A DNA stretch of 64,000 nucleotides from Kudoa neothunni (GCA_964304625.1 OZ199839.1:4340001-4404000), one strand, 5' to 3'. Counted from the first letter of the stretch, positions 22,881 through 35,689 are shown. Numbers and translations: made by a program. Notes: generated by a model from the sequence alone, not told the origin.

Positions 22881-25800
22881 AAAATCAATCCAAAGGTGTT
22901 GGAGTCTTGAATCGTCTATAATCACTGCTTGTACACAATTGTTATATCCAAACAAACTCCCTTCTTATTTATTCGTTTTTTCATACCTAAAATGTAATAT
23001 ATGAGAAAATTTAAACTGATATATCATTTTCGCGCATTATTGTGAAGCATCTTTCAATGGAAAAATTCATTTACAATATTGAGTTGATACTTTTTGAAAG
23101 CTCATAAATAAAGCTTTTGTTATGAGGATCATAAATCAATTCTTAAGGGTATTGACATGAAACGCTGCGTGTGCGTGAATATCCAGCCAACTTCATAGAT
23201 CAAGTTTTGTAGTGACTTAGAAAGCTCATTTCCAGGTAATTAATTATCCGAATTTTTCAGACTTTTCCCACTATAAAAATTAATTCTCAAAATATACATC
23301 CACTTTGGATGTTTGTGTAAACAAATTTATTCAATAATTATATTTTTATTTTTAAACTTAAATTATTATTATCATTCAACCAAAATTCTGTGTATTTTAT
23401 TTAATGTACGTCTAATTAAGGTTATTATTTAAAATAAATAAAATTTAAAGAGTAATTATTATAATAAATATCGTTAATTTAATTCCTAAAATTAAAGGAC
23501 ATTGATATTCGAATCGAGGTCTTTCAAAATCAGCTCTTAAGGTTGTTGTACAATATTTTTATCAGATTAACATGCAAAATAGATGGAACCCTTATTTAAA
23601 CACTGTTTCTGATATACATTAATTGAATCATTCGTATTCATTTAAACTCTCTAAGGTAAAATTCACTCAAATATGTTGTAGATGTCATGCGTTCAAATTT
23701 TTTTATAGCGTATCGAAACCTAAAGTTTACACTCTATTTAACAAACTATATTAAGACAACATTTGATGGACATTTCTCTCAAAACTCCTTATATTAAAAA
23801 ATAACCAATTTTATATTTTGGATGAAAATTTATTTCCTGAATTTCATCGCTGATTAAAATTAGACTTGAAACATTGCTTATCGGCTTTATTTTTTAGAAT
23901 TACTTACTTTTATCCAATACTTAAAAAAAATCAAAATATAGACGTAAATTTAAAAAAATGTATTCAAGGTATTTAAATAACACCTTAGAAATTTTGACAG
24001 TAGCCGAATCATCAGAAAATAAAGAATAATTTTAAATTATAGAATTTTCCATTTTACGTAAGAAAAAACTGAACTAACAGTTGATATCATAATTATAATA
24101 TTTTAATAAATACTATTTATTATTATTTTTACTGTATCATAATCTATTTACAAAATTATGTGACTTAATGTAGTATTTGAAATATTGATTATAAATTTTA
24201 TAAAATTAATAGAATAGTTTAGACAATATATGTATAGTAACCACAGTATTGTGGAGAAAGAACAAAAATTATAGTCTTTGTATAAAGTTCAATGTAAATT
24301 ATCCTATTTAAAAGATATAAAATATCCTTATTTTTCAAATTTTTAATTTTTTAACAAAGTTATAAAAAATATTCAAAGTTTAACACAAAATCTGTTGTAT
24401 ATACATTTAAACTGCTGGAATATATTCAGAATAAAACTTGTTTATTTTAATATTAGTCGCCAAAATAGGGATTGAAAATTTTAAATGATTATTGAACCAA
24501 ATCGATATAATTAAAATCGCCTATAATACATTAATATTGCTTAATACCTGTCTTAATTGGAAATAAAACATTATTTTTTGACAGAATATCCAAATTTCAT
24601 GTTCGACTTTTATTTATTCCTTACCCCGTCAAAGTGGACATTTTTGTTAATTAATTTTATTATTTTAAGTTTCATCATAATGATTTATATTTAAATCAAA
24701 ATTATACAAAAAATGTCCCCATTAATAATTGTTTACTCTAAGCAGCGCACGCACGCACGCAACAAACAAAATTTCTTTTCCATCAATTTTGAAAATAATT
24801 AAAAATGGTACCAACATTTTCGATTACAAAATAAAGTAAATCCAATTACACAACATGAAAATAATATTAATAACAACCAAATATATAAAGTCAATATTAG
24901 AGATTAGAATGCTGAATATTTTAACAAATTTATTCAAATTATTAATACCAGATGTCTTAAAACTTAGATTTATAGGTATAAACAAGAAAAATATATTGAA
25001 TGCTGAATTCGATGTAATAAAGAGTTGATAGTTGAGATTGGTTTAATTTACCTGCTGTGGTATTAAAATGGATTAGTGGCGGCGAGTTGTTTACACACAC
25101 TACTGCAACATACAATATCTGTTATGAATTAACACTATTAATGTTCAAGTTGTTGACTATGTTTAATCGTGGTATTAATGATAACGTAGGTATTATTTAA
25201 ACAATTGTATAATGTGACTGATTTTGATATATTATCATTTGAAATCATTGAAAGTATAAACATAGATTAAAATAATTGGTACGACACGGGTTAAAAAAAA
25301 CCGAACAAGATTTCCTGTGGTTGAGTAACCCAATTGAATCGAGGAATTAGAAATAAGGCGTGGCAAGTGTTAATCTTTTTTTAGAAAATACAGATTTTAA
25401 ATATGTGGTACACTTACACGGATGTATATGGAATACATCTGATGAATGATGATTTCCAAATTCGATTTATTAATTAACTCCGATTATACTAATAGTAGAA
25501 AGAGTATTTGATTGTGGTGAATGGAAATTACATCTTTTATTAAATTAATCTGGGGTTTATTGCGCTGTAGTCGATGACAAAAAAATTCAAAAAATTATTT
25601 CCACGGTTGATGGAATTTATTTTCAAGCAGCTGATAAATCTTAGTAACAGGTAGTTTACTGGGAACAATTCGAAAATACTGTTGTTTTTGTTTAATCGCG
25701 TGTAATCAGTTGCCCAGGGGTTAATTGCTATGCAGATTTAAAATCCATTCTACTAATTTTCACAGCCATGCTCCACAATTAGGAATGGTAGTCGCTAAGA

Positions 25801-25934
25801 TGCGCATAAAAAAATTGGACAACCAACTTCACCTCACCGTTGCTTCAGTTGAAACAACCTTATTTATTGTATTGGGATTAGTCTTTAAAATTGGATTAGA
25901 TAAATCCGATAAACTTCACCAACAGATAAGTTAG
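22881..25934. other. Three-kb AT-rich intergenic stretch
   Basis: No gene supported. It includes a short run of GCAC units near 24745-24761. An open frame at 25725-25934 ends directly at the next gene's start codon and has no recognisable content. Confidence 0.5.
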
Positions 25935-26801
25935 ATGGCAGAAGTTGTAGCTAGTGAAGTCAAAGAGGAGCAAACTAACACTGACTCCCCTTCGGACGTT
26001 AAACCTACTACAACAATCCAAATGGAACAAGAACCAAAAGACGAACAAATAGAAAACAAGCAACCTCCCACTGACAATGCTGTAAGTCCAACTGATGACA
26101 ATGCAGATCCAGCAGCAATCAAAGACAAATCCGATGTACCGGCTGTATCTGATTCCAATGCTGAAAATAAGACAACCGATAACAAAGAACCAGCTATTGC
26201 TGGCGGTGAAGGTGCCGATCAAAAATCACCCTCATCCCAACCGACCAGATCGAAATCCTTAGAGGACAAAGGAGTCTCCAGTAATATTAAGAAAAAGCAA
26301 AGTATTTCAGTGAAATTTAAAAATTTTTTGAAAAAAATCGTACCAAAACAAAAACACGTAAGCTTCCACTACTCTTTCTCTAATAGGTTGATACTATTAA
26401 TCAACTCTTTGGTGTTATATTAATTACATAAGGATTCACTGTTTTTGTGTGTGTTTGTGATGATCATTTCTTGTAGGAAAATTCCTCCAAGAAAACAACT
26501 CCCCAATCAGGCACCAAAGAAACCAACAAAACAAATGAAGCGGCTACTACTGATAATGCTGACAAACCAACTGACGCCAATAAATCTACACCGGCTGCCA
26601 TTGATAACCCTGAACAAACACATGATGAAATTAACCCTGAGAAAGGGAAAGAGAAAGAAAACCCACCAATTGAAAAAACTGAAAACGCCCCCGCTGCCGA
26701 CGCTCAAGAAACCACTCAACAACAGGAAACCAAACAAGAACAAGTACTACAACTGTTTGTTTCATTTAATCGACATCAATCTATTATTTTAGACCCAATA
26801 A
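25935..26801 (+). CDS. Uncharacterised intrinsically disordered, highly charged protein
   Basis: Exons 25935-26357, 26477-26743 and 26793-26801 give 232 residues. It starts MAEVVASEVKEEQTNTDSPS. The sequence is almost free of hydrophobic residues and rich in Glu, Lys, Pro, Thr, Asn and Asp, so it should be disordered. The one exception is residues about 115-141, SNIKKKQSISVKFKNFLKKI plus VPKQKH, a basic amphipathic stretch that resembles membrane- or calmodulin-binding effector segments of MARCKS-like proteins; that link is inference. The last exon adds two residues and may be wrong. Base composition here is less AT-rich than the flanks. Convergent with PRIM1, 219 bp away. Confidence 0.65.
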
Positions 26802-27020
26802 CTTGTCGACGTAGCGATTAAATGTGTTTAAATATTTTTCCCATTGGCAACCAGCATTCGATTGTTTTTCCAATCCGTCATCTTCATTATTATTACTATG
26901 ATTATTGTTGTTGTTATAATTACTATTACTTTGTTGTGGTTTTTTTATTTGGAGAATTATATCGCTAAGTTGATAAAATGTTAATCGTTTGTGATGTATT
27001 GAAAGTCAATTTTCGTGAGA

Positions 27021-28551
27021 TTACTTTAATTTTGGGGCGTTGAGTGGATCAAAATCGTATGCTTCTTCGATCTTTATAGGAACGCATATGTGACCTATGA
27101 TAAATAAAAAAATGTGATTGATATTGATTCTTATTATATTGGAATACCAGTTTTTGGGTGAACACAAAAGGGACTTTTCAATAAGTGATTCAGTGTTTTA
27201 CTCACATTAATATCCAACCTGGGATACATGTATTGAAAAATGAGCTCGTACAAAGGCAAATTCTCCTTATCCTAACACAAACATTTCAAAGTTTATAACT
27301 AAACCCAACTTCAATACGTTTTCGGTTGAAGTTATATTCAAGGCACGTAGTATATGCTTCCATTTCTCTTTCTCAGATAGATCGGAATTAAGTAGAATTT
27401 CTTTGAGGGCTTTTTTCGAAATTTCCTCTGTCAAATCATTAATAATATACAATCGTATTAGATAGATACTGTGATCATCTGCTAACGGTAACAGTGACAA
27501 TATTTTATCTACTTCTCCGGCGTTGTTAAAAAATCCTTGTTCTTCGAAATGGTCACGGAATCTGTTCATTAACAGATTTTTGCTCCGTCTAAATCACAAT
27601 TTTTTGAGTTATTCAAAATATCTTATTCAGTATCAAATTATTTATCACTTGATAGATGGATGAAAGGGTGTTGGAGGCAGAAAAACCTTTTTATTTTTAT
27701 GTGCGCCACCCTATATAACCATGTAGGACGTATAAAACTACAGAATGTGAATTTGGTTGACTGACTTCAGTTCAACCTACCTTAACCAATGTTATATAAT
27801 CGATAATAGCAGATCTTGCTGAAGGTGAAAGCTGACAGGCTTTCTCATCACTAACCCAACAGTGAACTCCTCTTCTTCCACTGAACACCCACATAATATT
27901 GTTGAACCCAAAGTCTTCTACTCATGCATACGTTATTCCATTTATACTGATATATAATTTTTTGGTACGAACCCGAAAGAATTTTATGCACTATCTCCAT
28001 CGCAACCGCTACAAGTTTCCAACACTTTTTACAAATCTTTGTATCTCTGTCAATTGGATGGGATAAATTTTTTTTTATTAAAATTATTTCACTTGCAACA
28101 AAATCGAACATCGTCATAATCAGTCATATCAATGTCGATAACAAATTCTCTTTCTTGAGCTTTTAATTCACCTGATATGAGCGTTTTGTGGTCTTTGGGC
28201 TGAATTTACATATTAATCAACCTAATTTGGTATAGGTAATTACCTTATAATTGAATACCGCACCTATATCAATTTTTTCTGGATTATATCGGACCACTTC
28301 TTTCTTAAACTCTTTGACACTTTCAAATGATAGATATCTGATGTAAATATCGTTTTTCAGTGTCACCGAAAATTCCCTTTTTTCAAAACTTAAACCTACA
28401 ACAGTTTATTATGCACAATAGCGAAAAATATAATGTTTTTACCTTTATTTTTATTCAACCATCTATAAATTGAGTCAAAAGGAAAAACGAAACTATAGTA
28501 ATCCTTTAATTTATCTTCAAGTGATAGCATTGGAGACAACTCGTTAGCCAT
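27021..28551 (-). CDS. PRIM1: DNA primase small (catalytic) subunit
   Basis: This subunit makes RNA primers for DNA polymerase alpha in the nucleus. Nine exons (28443-28551, 28244-28395, 28093-28199, 27973-28046, 27781-27914, 27649-27710, 27318-27588, 27148-27271, 27021-27094) sum to 1107 nt, 368 residues; human PRIM1 has 420. Visible family blocks are [63 protein letters not shown] with the catalytic Asp pair, CKKCW of the zinc site, [19 protein letters not shown], and [20 protein letters not shown]. The C-terminal tail is shorter than in human: the frame ends soon after [10 protein letters not shown]. Introns are 44-70 nt. Confidence 0.93.
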
Positions 28552-28710
28552 TGTAAATAATGCGCGGATTCCTTTTCTAATCCTTAGGTTGTATCTTATT
28601 TTGACACTGTATATGGATTTTATCTCGCCACATTCACTCTTTATATATTCGTACTTGAAACATGTTGCTCTAAAATTGTCGAATGTAACAATTAAATTCG
28701 TCCCACACTT
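28552..28710. promoter_or_regulatory. PRIM1 upstream region
   Basis: Sequence between the PRIM1 start codon and a TA microsatellite. No specific promoter element is identified. Confidence 0.25.
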
Positions 28711-28735
28711 TATATATATATATATATATATATAT
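28711..28735. repeat. (TA)n microsatellite
   Basis: Twenty-five bases of uninterrupted alternating T and A. Confidence 0.95.
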
Positions 28736-31609
28736 CAGTTTCCCAACGTGGGTCAAAGAAATTTTTGAACGTTTAATGAAACGCGGATAATCCTGGGTAT
28801 CGGTGTGACATGAATAATAGTGAGATAATGGGGCAGTATGACGTACTTTGAGGTCAATATAATATCGCTTTTTTTTAAGTGATGGTTAATATCAAAAAAT
28901 ACAAAAGTTAATAATAACATTGAACGTGTCCTTCACCAGAATAGTATCAGAATGATTTGAATCTCAATTTGCCTCAGTTAGAATCATATATCCCCCATTT
29001 TTTATTAAACCTAAAAAATGTTGGTTAACTTTATATGTACATTATTTATTTTCGGTTCGTTTGTCCCATGTAATATACAAGGAAGTCTTTCCTAATTAAT
29101 TTTGGATTACCACAAGTTTCATTTGACGCAATGAATAACTAAAAATGTTAATTTTTAAGGTCCATCGATCAATTAAGTTAGATATGATCGGACACATTTT
29201 AATTTTAATGAGAAGAGCAATATATATATTGATTATTTTCAAGTTTTAATGTGATAGGGAGCTTTATGAAAAATTATCAACAGTTTAAGTTAAAAAAATC
29301 AATACTTTTGAAGGAGGTGGGGCACGGAACTTTTTTTCAAGAAAAAATGTGCACGATAGAAAAAAGATTGGGAAACGCTGATATACATGTTCTTTTAATA
29401 AAAATATAACGCCAAGACTTTTGCTTATAGCGTTAAATTAAGAAAATTTATTTAAGTGATATAAATAAATTCTAATTTTATCTAATGAGTTTTTTTAGAA
29501 TATTTACTCCTTTTACAACAGCCTATTACTGCATAACTAAATTTCCATGCTGGTTACAATAAAAACAAAGTCATGGAACCGCTTATATGCATGTTGCTCT
29601 TTCAAATACTTTATCAGAATTCCGTGAACTTATTGATAAAAAGCAACTGCAAAAATCTCATTAAATATTCTCTTAATGTCTATTATCTATGTAAAAAATA
29701 GGTTTTTAGCATTAATCACGCATTCCATTGTATTATCATTTCTCCTTTGCTAACTCCTTATTTTAATTAATTCAATAATTTACCAAAATAAAGGTTTTAT
29801 ATAGCGAAAATATCTTAATTATTATGACCTTTTTTCACCTAGAAATTTTGTATGGATTTTATTTTTCAAAATTTACAAATGTATATGTGATAATTCCAAA
29901 AATTTCATTAAATTTGTTGTTTTAAAGTATTATGTGACATTGTCTACACTTAACTAAAATTTTAATAATTTCTGATAAAATTACTGGGAAGAATTCAATA
30001 GTTGTTCATTTTTTGTTTTATTACCAAAAATAATTAATGTCTTAGCGATTAAAATTTTTTAATACATATTTGAAAACTAAACAAGTATATAACTAATTTA
30101 AATAATAAATAATTCAACAATAATTTAAATTTTTTCAACATTCCTAATAAAGTGAACAACAGGAATGTAGGGGCTAAAATATTTATATGTATGATTGGAT
30201 TATGCATTAAAACAAGATAGGGTCCGTGATAAGTCTATTGAACGCATTTGGAGTCCTCAAGAAGAGAGGTTGAGAACCACTGGTCTATATTGTGAATACA
30301 ATTTTGAGAGCATACTTTGCAAAGTGTTCTAATTTGATTGATCCATTCTGAAGCAGTTTTTGACTTATTAGCATTAGCAGATTAGCTAATAAAATTAAAT
30401 TTTTTAATGTTGTACCTTTTTCTAAACAACGATACCATCCACGAATTGCACATGAAATTAAATTTATTTCTTCAGCTAATTAATTTTTCTTGATGATTAT
30501 AGTGGTGACGCTTCTTTCAATCTTTTTGTTTCGAGCCCACCCAATTCACTCATATACATCTTTAGGAGGTCATTCAAAGTCGGGATAGTAGATACTTTAA
30601 AATGTGATATAGTGGCAGCTTATGCACCATTAGATGGTAGATTTCCTTAATATTTAATAACATTGTATTTATCGGCGATCGTTCTAGTTTTAGAAGTTTT
30701 TTGGGCATTAATTATTGATTTAATTATATAATAAACCAGAAATACCCCCAAAAGTGCGGGAAATTGATTAATCATGTGATTGTTAGTTATATTATTTTGA
30801 AATATTATAAAAAAATACATGAACGAAGACCAATCAACAATCTATCTAAATAGTGTTTTAAAAATTGCGTAAAATTAGTTACTGGATTACTCAATATTCA
30901 TTACATAATTGATTCTCCTTGTGTAAAAATGATTTTATCAGGTGGTTTTATCTGTTCGATTTAAAATAAATAAATAAAAAATAAAAGCCAATGTTTGAAT
31001 GCTGCGGCACTTGTCTTAACGTATTATCTCCATGCGACCCATGTATAAAAAAGTTCTCCTATCCCTGTTCTAGATAGATTTTTATCCGTAGCTTTGGTCA
31101 CGTCAGGTTTACTAACAAGATTTTAATTCCCCAAATTTTCTCATTGAACTGACCATCTACTGTTCTAACCATTATATAATTAAAACAAAAATAAGTAATT
31201 AATAATCAGAAATACCTATTAAAATTTACAAAGCAAAATTCCAACCATTAAATGACTTTAACACCATTATATTACTTGTAAATGATTTTACGCCCAAAAA
31301 ATAATCACCCTAAAACTGATACTTTATTAAAAGAAAGACATTAAACTAAAATTCCACGGGTATTAATCGCATTTAACATATGTTAATTAAAATATCAAGG
31401 GATTACGTTATTTCACTTATCAATATATCGATAATCTATCGATATTACATATTTTTATTACCCAACGGATAGAAAATGATGCTTATTTAGTCGGTTAACG
31501 ACTAGATAAGACAAAGTGAGGTGAGTAAATCACAATATAAGTAGAAAAAAACGACACGCATTAAACAAGATAATTGACATAAAAATGTAGCGTATAAAAT
31601 AAATTTTAA
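28736..31609. other. AT-rich intergenic stretch holding one hAT end
   Basis: No host gene is supported. The only structured piece is the hAT-like terminus at 30221-30282, listed separately. Confidence 0.5.
30221..30282 (-). mobile_element. Solo hAT transposon end
   Basis: Read on the minus strand from 30282, the sequence begins CAGTGGTTCTCAACC, the standard terminus of Charlie-like hAT transposons. It continues with GGACTCCAAATGCG and TCACGGACC, as is common just inside such ends. The partner end was not found to the left, so this is a fragment or a decayed copy. Confidence 0.6.
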
Positions 31610-32199
31610 TCAAACCACAAGCAGTAAACCAACAATAAGTCCAAATACAGCAATGATTTCGGCAAAAATAAGTATGATGACCATACCAACAAAAATTTTC
31701 GGTTGTCTGGTGCTGGCAATAACGGCGATATATCCAATAGAACCGATGGCGTATCCTCCAGCAATTCCAGACAATCCAGTGGATAATCCAGCTCCCAAAG
31801 ATAGGTACCCCCTTTTAAAAAGCATGAAAATTTAAGTTAATAATAAAAACAACTTCCGGAAAATTTCTAAATTACTTTGCTGGGGTGAATGGGTTGGATG
31901 GATTGACGTCGATATTACGAGTTATAAGAACACTGACAATCAGTCCGTAGATAGATACAATGCTAGCCATAACAACCGGGATCATTGAGCGTACTAGGTT
32001 ATCTGGGCGAATAGTACCAGCAGATGCAATACTTGAACCACAATAGGAAATACCGATGGACGATCCTAGAGCTGGGGGGGGAAAAAATCTAAAAATCGGT
32101 CTAAATCACACCCAAAATGCCTGTTAACATCATTGCGCAAGCAGAACCTAGTCCACCAAAGAAAGCTGGATATCCAACTACGACATTAGAGGCCGACAT
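31610..32199 (-). CDS. ATP6V0C: V-type proton ATPase 16-kDa proteolipid subunit c
   Basis: Three exons (32112-32199, 31876-32071, 31610-31811; introns 40 and 64 nt) give 161 residues, close to the usual 155. The subunit forms the rotating proton ring of the V-ATPase in acidic compartments. Four transmembrane helices are evident. Helix 3 reads GAGLSTGLSGIAGGYAIGSI, and helix 4 carries the essential proton-binding Glu in LIFAEIIAVFGLIVGLLLV. The loop QPKIFVGM is typical of subunit c, not c''. One acceptor is preceded by an eight-base C run. It starts 29 bp from the start of tubulin cofactor B on the other strand. Confidence 0.93.
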
Positions 32200-32228
32200 T
32201 GCTTTGACTCGCGCATCATTAGAGGAAT
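32200..32228. promoter_or_regulatory. 29-bp space between divergent start codons (ATP6V0C/TBCB)
   Basis: The two start codons face away from each other with only 29 bases between them. Any shared core promoter and both 5' untranslated regions must therefore overlap each other or lie within the opposite transcribed region. No TATA-like element is obvious. Confidence 0.6.
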
Positions 32229-33589
32229 ATGTATAGGAGTTTTCGACTAGTTCAAGAAGGTCACAATAATGACTCAAATTTTTCGTTTGAAAAGAATTTT
32301 CCTATAGAGATGAGTGTAGAGAAACTAAAGGTAGTTTTTTGCATGATATCGAGTTGGTTTTGTGGAGATATTTTGTGATTTATTGATGAGGGTAGTAAAA
32401 ATTCGTTGGATTATAATAAATCTGGAGCTGGGTTATTTTGATATTTTTTAATTGGTTGAACTATAAATTAACTATTTATTTGAGTTAGCTTATGATTTTT
32501 AAATTTTTCTTATGTAATTTATTAGAATTTATTTATGACCAATGTTGCATCATGTATATGGCGCAAATGTAGATTAATCGGTGACTATTTTATTCATTAT
32601 GCTATCACAATTTATGATAAAATATTGTTCAACTTTTATCGTCAAATGATACTAAAGGATGAATAATAGATAATTAGTCATTCATTAAATAATATATGAC
32701 TAATTGTTCGCAATATATTTTATTTCGCTTGATAATTGATAACAATTTTTTACATATATTTTTCATTAAACACTTCACCTTTATTACAGTGTATATACTG
32801 TTGAGTAATTACACACAATAGGAACGATTGGAAGTTATTGTTGGAATCGCCAAAGACGATATCAGTGTGAATTTGTGCACTTTGGATGGATCATTGATTA
32901 CCAAATTCGATGATCCTAACAAATTTCTCAACGAATTCTATGATTTTAGTGAAAACAAACAACTTTTGCTAAAAGTACGTTCTGTGTGTGTCATCAACAG
33001 TAAATATATCGACTGTTAGATTGTATCCGATAAGAGATCAGTGTTGGAAAATTTTAATACTTCTACAAATGCTGATGTGAATGAGGATGATGTGGAAAGT
33101 CGTTTCAAATTGACCGACGAACAATATGAACAACGTCCAGGTTAGATATGTTATGGGGTTGGTGTGATGATTCTAATCCCACTGCTTTAGTTACCGTGCG
33201 AAAATTCAAACAGCAAAATAAGATCAACGATCAAAACCAACTCGACAGATCCACCAACACTGACACAATCATTAAACGCCTATATGTTGGTCAACGTTGT
33301 TTGGTCAAATCTCCTGGGAAGTCTGATCGAATTGGCACCATTCGCTATATAGGTTTTCTGATTTGTTGTGTTACAACTTTTTATTTTTGTAGGTATTCCC
33401 ACCAAAAGTGATATATATCGAATTGGTGTGGAATTCGATCACTTCCTCGGTATTCATGATGGCAACTATAACGGTGAATACTATTTTAAATGCCAACCAA
33501 AGAAGGGCAGCTACATTCTTCCCGAATTCGTTTTCCCCTTAGAATCTCAGGATGAAAGTTCCAATCCAGAAGATTTAGGTGAATTTTAA
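32229..33589 (+). CDS. TBCB: Tubulin-folding cofactor B (CAP-Gly protein)
   Basis: Exons 32229-32330, 32822-32974, 33020-33140, 33191-33352 and 33393-33589 give 244 residues, the same length as human TBCB. The protein binds alpha-tubulin with cofactor E during dimer folding and turnover. The N-terminal ubiquitin-like domain runs from EKNFPIEMSVEKLKERLEVI. The linker has FKLTDEQYEQRPVTVRKFK, matching the animal DQRQDTVRSFLK stretch. The CAP-Gly domain covers LYVGQRCLVKSPGKSDRIGT to YFKCQPKKGSYILPE; its groove motif is altered to GNYNGEYYFKC where GxxNGxRYF is typical. The acidic C terminus ends EDLGEF, where human has the EEI-type end. The first intron (491 nt) is long for this genome. Confidence 0.92.
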
Positions 33590-33914
33590 ACCACCTGTTA
33601 GTGAACTGGGTTGAATAGCATTTTCTTTTCGCTCTGTTCTTTTATTTTCTTCGTTGTATCTTTGTTCAATTATCTGTTTTTACTCATATTTATTCTGAAA
33701 AAAAATGATTTTTGTAATTAAAACTCTTTTAAACAATTATTTCGTTATTTTTTGGAATAATTTAAATGGTATTTTTGTGGTAAAATTTTTCCGCACAACC
33801 ATATAGTTATGTTTGCGTGCGCTTGTAGATAAACGATCTCGGATAGCATTGCGTTTTTTATATGTTTTTATTTATTTTAGCTTAGATTTTATTTTCATTA
33901 AAGAGGTAATTATA

Positions 33915-34928
33915 ATGGAGTTCTATCAATGTTTGAGGTGCGATAATTCTTGTGATGCCGTCTTATGGAACAACGACGGCAATGAATTGATTGTCTCGTT
34001 TTATGATAGGGTAGATGATCAAAAGTTGAAGGGTTCAATAGCTATATACGAATTCGATCATAAGTATATTCTAAAAGAGTCCAAAAATAACATATTAAAA
34101 TTAAAACAAGTTGTTGATCACGGAAACCATGGAATACTACACATATGCCCCATTAGTGATGGAACTATTGCCATAGCTGACTCTTCAGGATACATAAACT
34201 TATTACGAAAAGAATTAGGAGACAACCACAATTATAAAATCTACCAAACGGCTTGTGAAATTTCTGACAAATCCATGTGTTTGTATATGGACTACAATAC
34301 ATCCAATCAACAATTGTGGTATTCCTGCCAAAATGGACATATAGGATTGACTAAGTATGATGGCTTCGACCAATTTCAAACCGTAAGAACATATTTGAAC
34401 TGCCATCAATTTGAAGCTTGGTATTTGTGCTGCTTTGACGAAAATATTGCTATAACTGGTGGTGATGATGGCAGAGTGTGTGTGTTGGATGGCCGAATGG
34501 ATCACCCAGTCAAAATGATAAATAAATATTTCACCTCTGGTGTTACGTCTATTGTTGCTGTCCCTCGACTAAACGACTCCACATTTTTGATTGGGAGCTT
34601 TGATGAAAGCATTTCCATGTGGGATTTGAGATCAAATTCAAAACAACCCATTCAACTGTTCGATAACTTGGGTGGCCAACTGTGGAGAATGAAATGGGAC
34701 AAGCACAATCCACGACGCCTTGCATGTGCGATGATGCAAAGTGGAAGTGTGGTGTTCGAATTTAACTCGTCTTTTTCTGACCTCAACGACATATATCGTA
34801 GTCATAACTCGAATACTGCTAACGCTCAGTTAGTTTATGGAATCGATTGGCATCCCTCCATCGATAATCTGGTGGCCTCCTGTAGTCATAAAGATAAACT
34901 TTTAGAACTGTTTGATATTGGCTCATAG
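33915..34928 (+). CDS. DPH7: Diphthine methyltransferase (DPH7/WDR85-like)
   Basis: One uninterrupted frame of 337 residues from ATG 33915; the upstream in-frame extension is AT-rich and unlikely to be coding. WD-repeat protein: FEAWYLCCFDENIAITGGDD, then VCVLDGRM, the segment GSFDESISMWDLRSNSKQP, GGQLWRMKWDKHNPRRLACA, and the late block QLVYGIDWHPS...VASCSHKD. These match the DPH7 pattern, including YEAW...SGGDD, TGSYDEHILLWDTR and GGVWRIKWHP in animals. DPH7 hydrolyses a methyl ester during diphthamide synthesis on elongation factor 2. It is the only intronless larger gene here, which is odd beside neighbours with four or more introns; retroposition is possible but no direct sign is seen. 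Confidence 0.85.
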   Translation: MEFYQCLRCDNSCDAVLWNNDGNELIVSFYDRVDDQKLKGSIAIYEFDHKYILKESKNNILKLKQVVDHGNHGILHICPISDGTIAIADSSGYINLLRKELGDNHNYKIYQTACEISDKSMCLYMDYNTSNQQLWYSCQNGHIGLTKYDGFDQFQTVRTYLNCHQFEAWYLCCFDENIAITGGDDGRVCVLDGRMDHPVKMINKYFTSGVTSIVAVPRLNDSTFLIGSFDESISMWDLRSNSKQPIQLFDNLGGQLWRMKWDKHNPRRLACAMMQSGSVVFEFNSSFSDLNDIYRSHNSNTANAQLVYGIDWHPSIDNLVASCSHKDKLLELFDIGS

Positions 34929-35689
34929 ATATAGATGGTTTCTGTATATTATCATTTTAATTTCTTTTTCAGTGCGTGATTTATAATTCTAAATAATTAA
35001 TTTATATTCTATAATGTTGGGGGTTTTCTGAAATAGTTTTATCCTGCAAACTAGTAGTATATACAGTAGGTAATAGGCTCGACGTTATTCTTTTTGGTGG
35101 ATAAAATATTGTGCAAAATTTGTTACGTCCGGATCTATACAATTAGGTGCGCCATAATGCTTTTTAATCATCATTTTAAAGATAAATTTCTTTTTACATT
35201 GATTAAAGATAAATATAATATGCTGTTAATGAAAAATTCTAATAAATTATCAAATCAAAGCATAAGACGTTTTTTTTTTCGTGTTGTCTGAAATAATATT
35301 AAATATCGGCCCTTGTGCTTCCTTTAAAATAATATTTTTATTATTATTGTGCATCCTAAAAAATAATGTTTACTCTCAAATCTTTTAAAGTCATTTTGCA
35401 ACTAAGAAACATTTTGGGTGCTTGAGTAGTAACAGGTTGTTCTGCATCATAAACGTTAGAAAATTTAAGGATTCAATGAAACAAAAAAATACGGAAAAAT
35501 TTAGTTAATGTTTAATATTCGATTAAAAAAGTCCAAAAGAGTTTAAACAATTAAAATTAAGAGCTTTACATGATTCCTTATTCTTGATTATTTCAGTTTT
35601 TTCATTCGCAATCAAATCATCATCAAATGATAGATCAGTTTTCGATTTGAATCAATCATCTTGAGTTGAGGCAGATTTGAGGGGAATGA
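34929..35689. other. Intergenic after DPH7
   Basis: AT-rich; no gene supported. It leads into a decayed transposon. Confidence 0.4.

Noticed and set aside
24745-24761. GCAC run as a functional repeat
   Set aside because: Four short units only; a chance microsatellite.
25896-26222. Minus-strand frames with membrane-like content
   Set aside because: Antisense of the charged, disordered gene on the plus strand.
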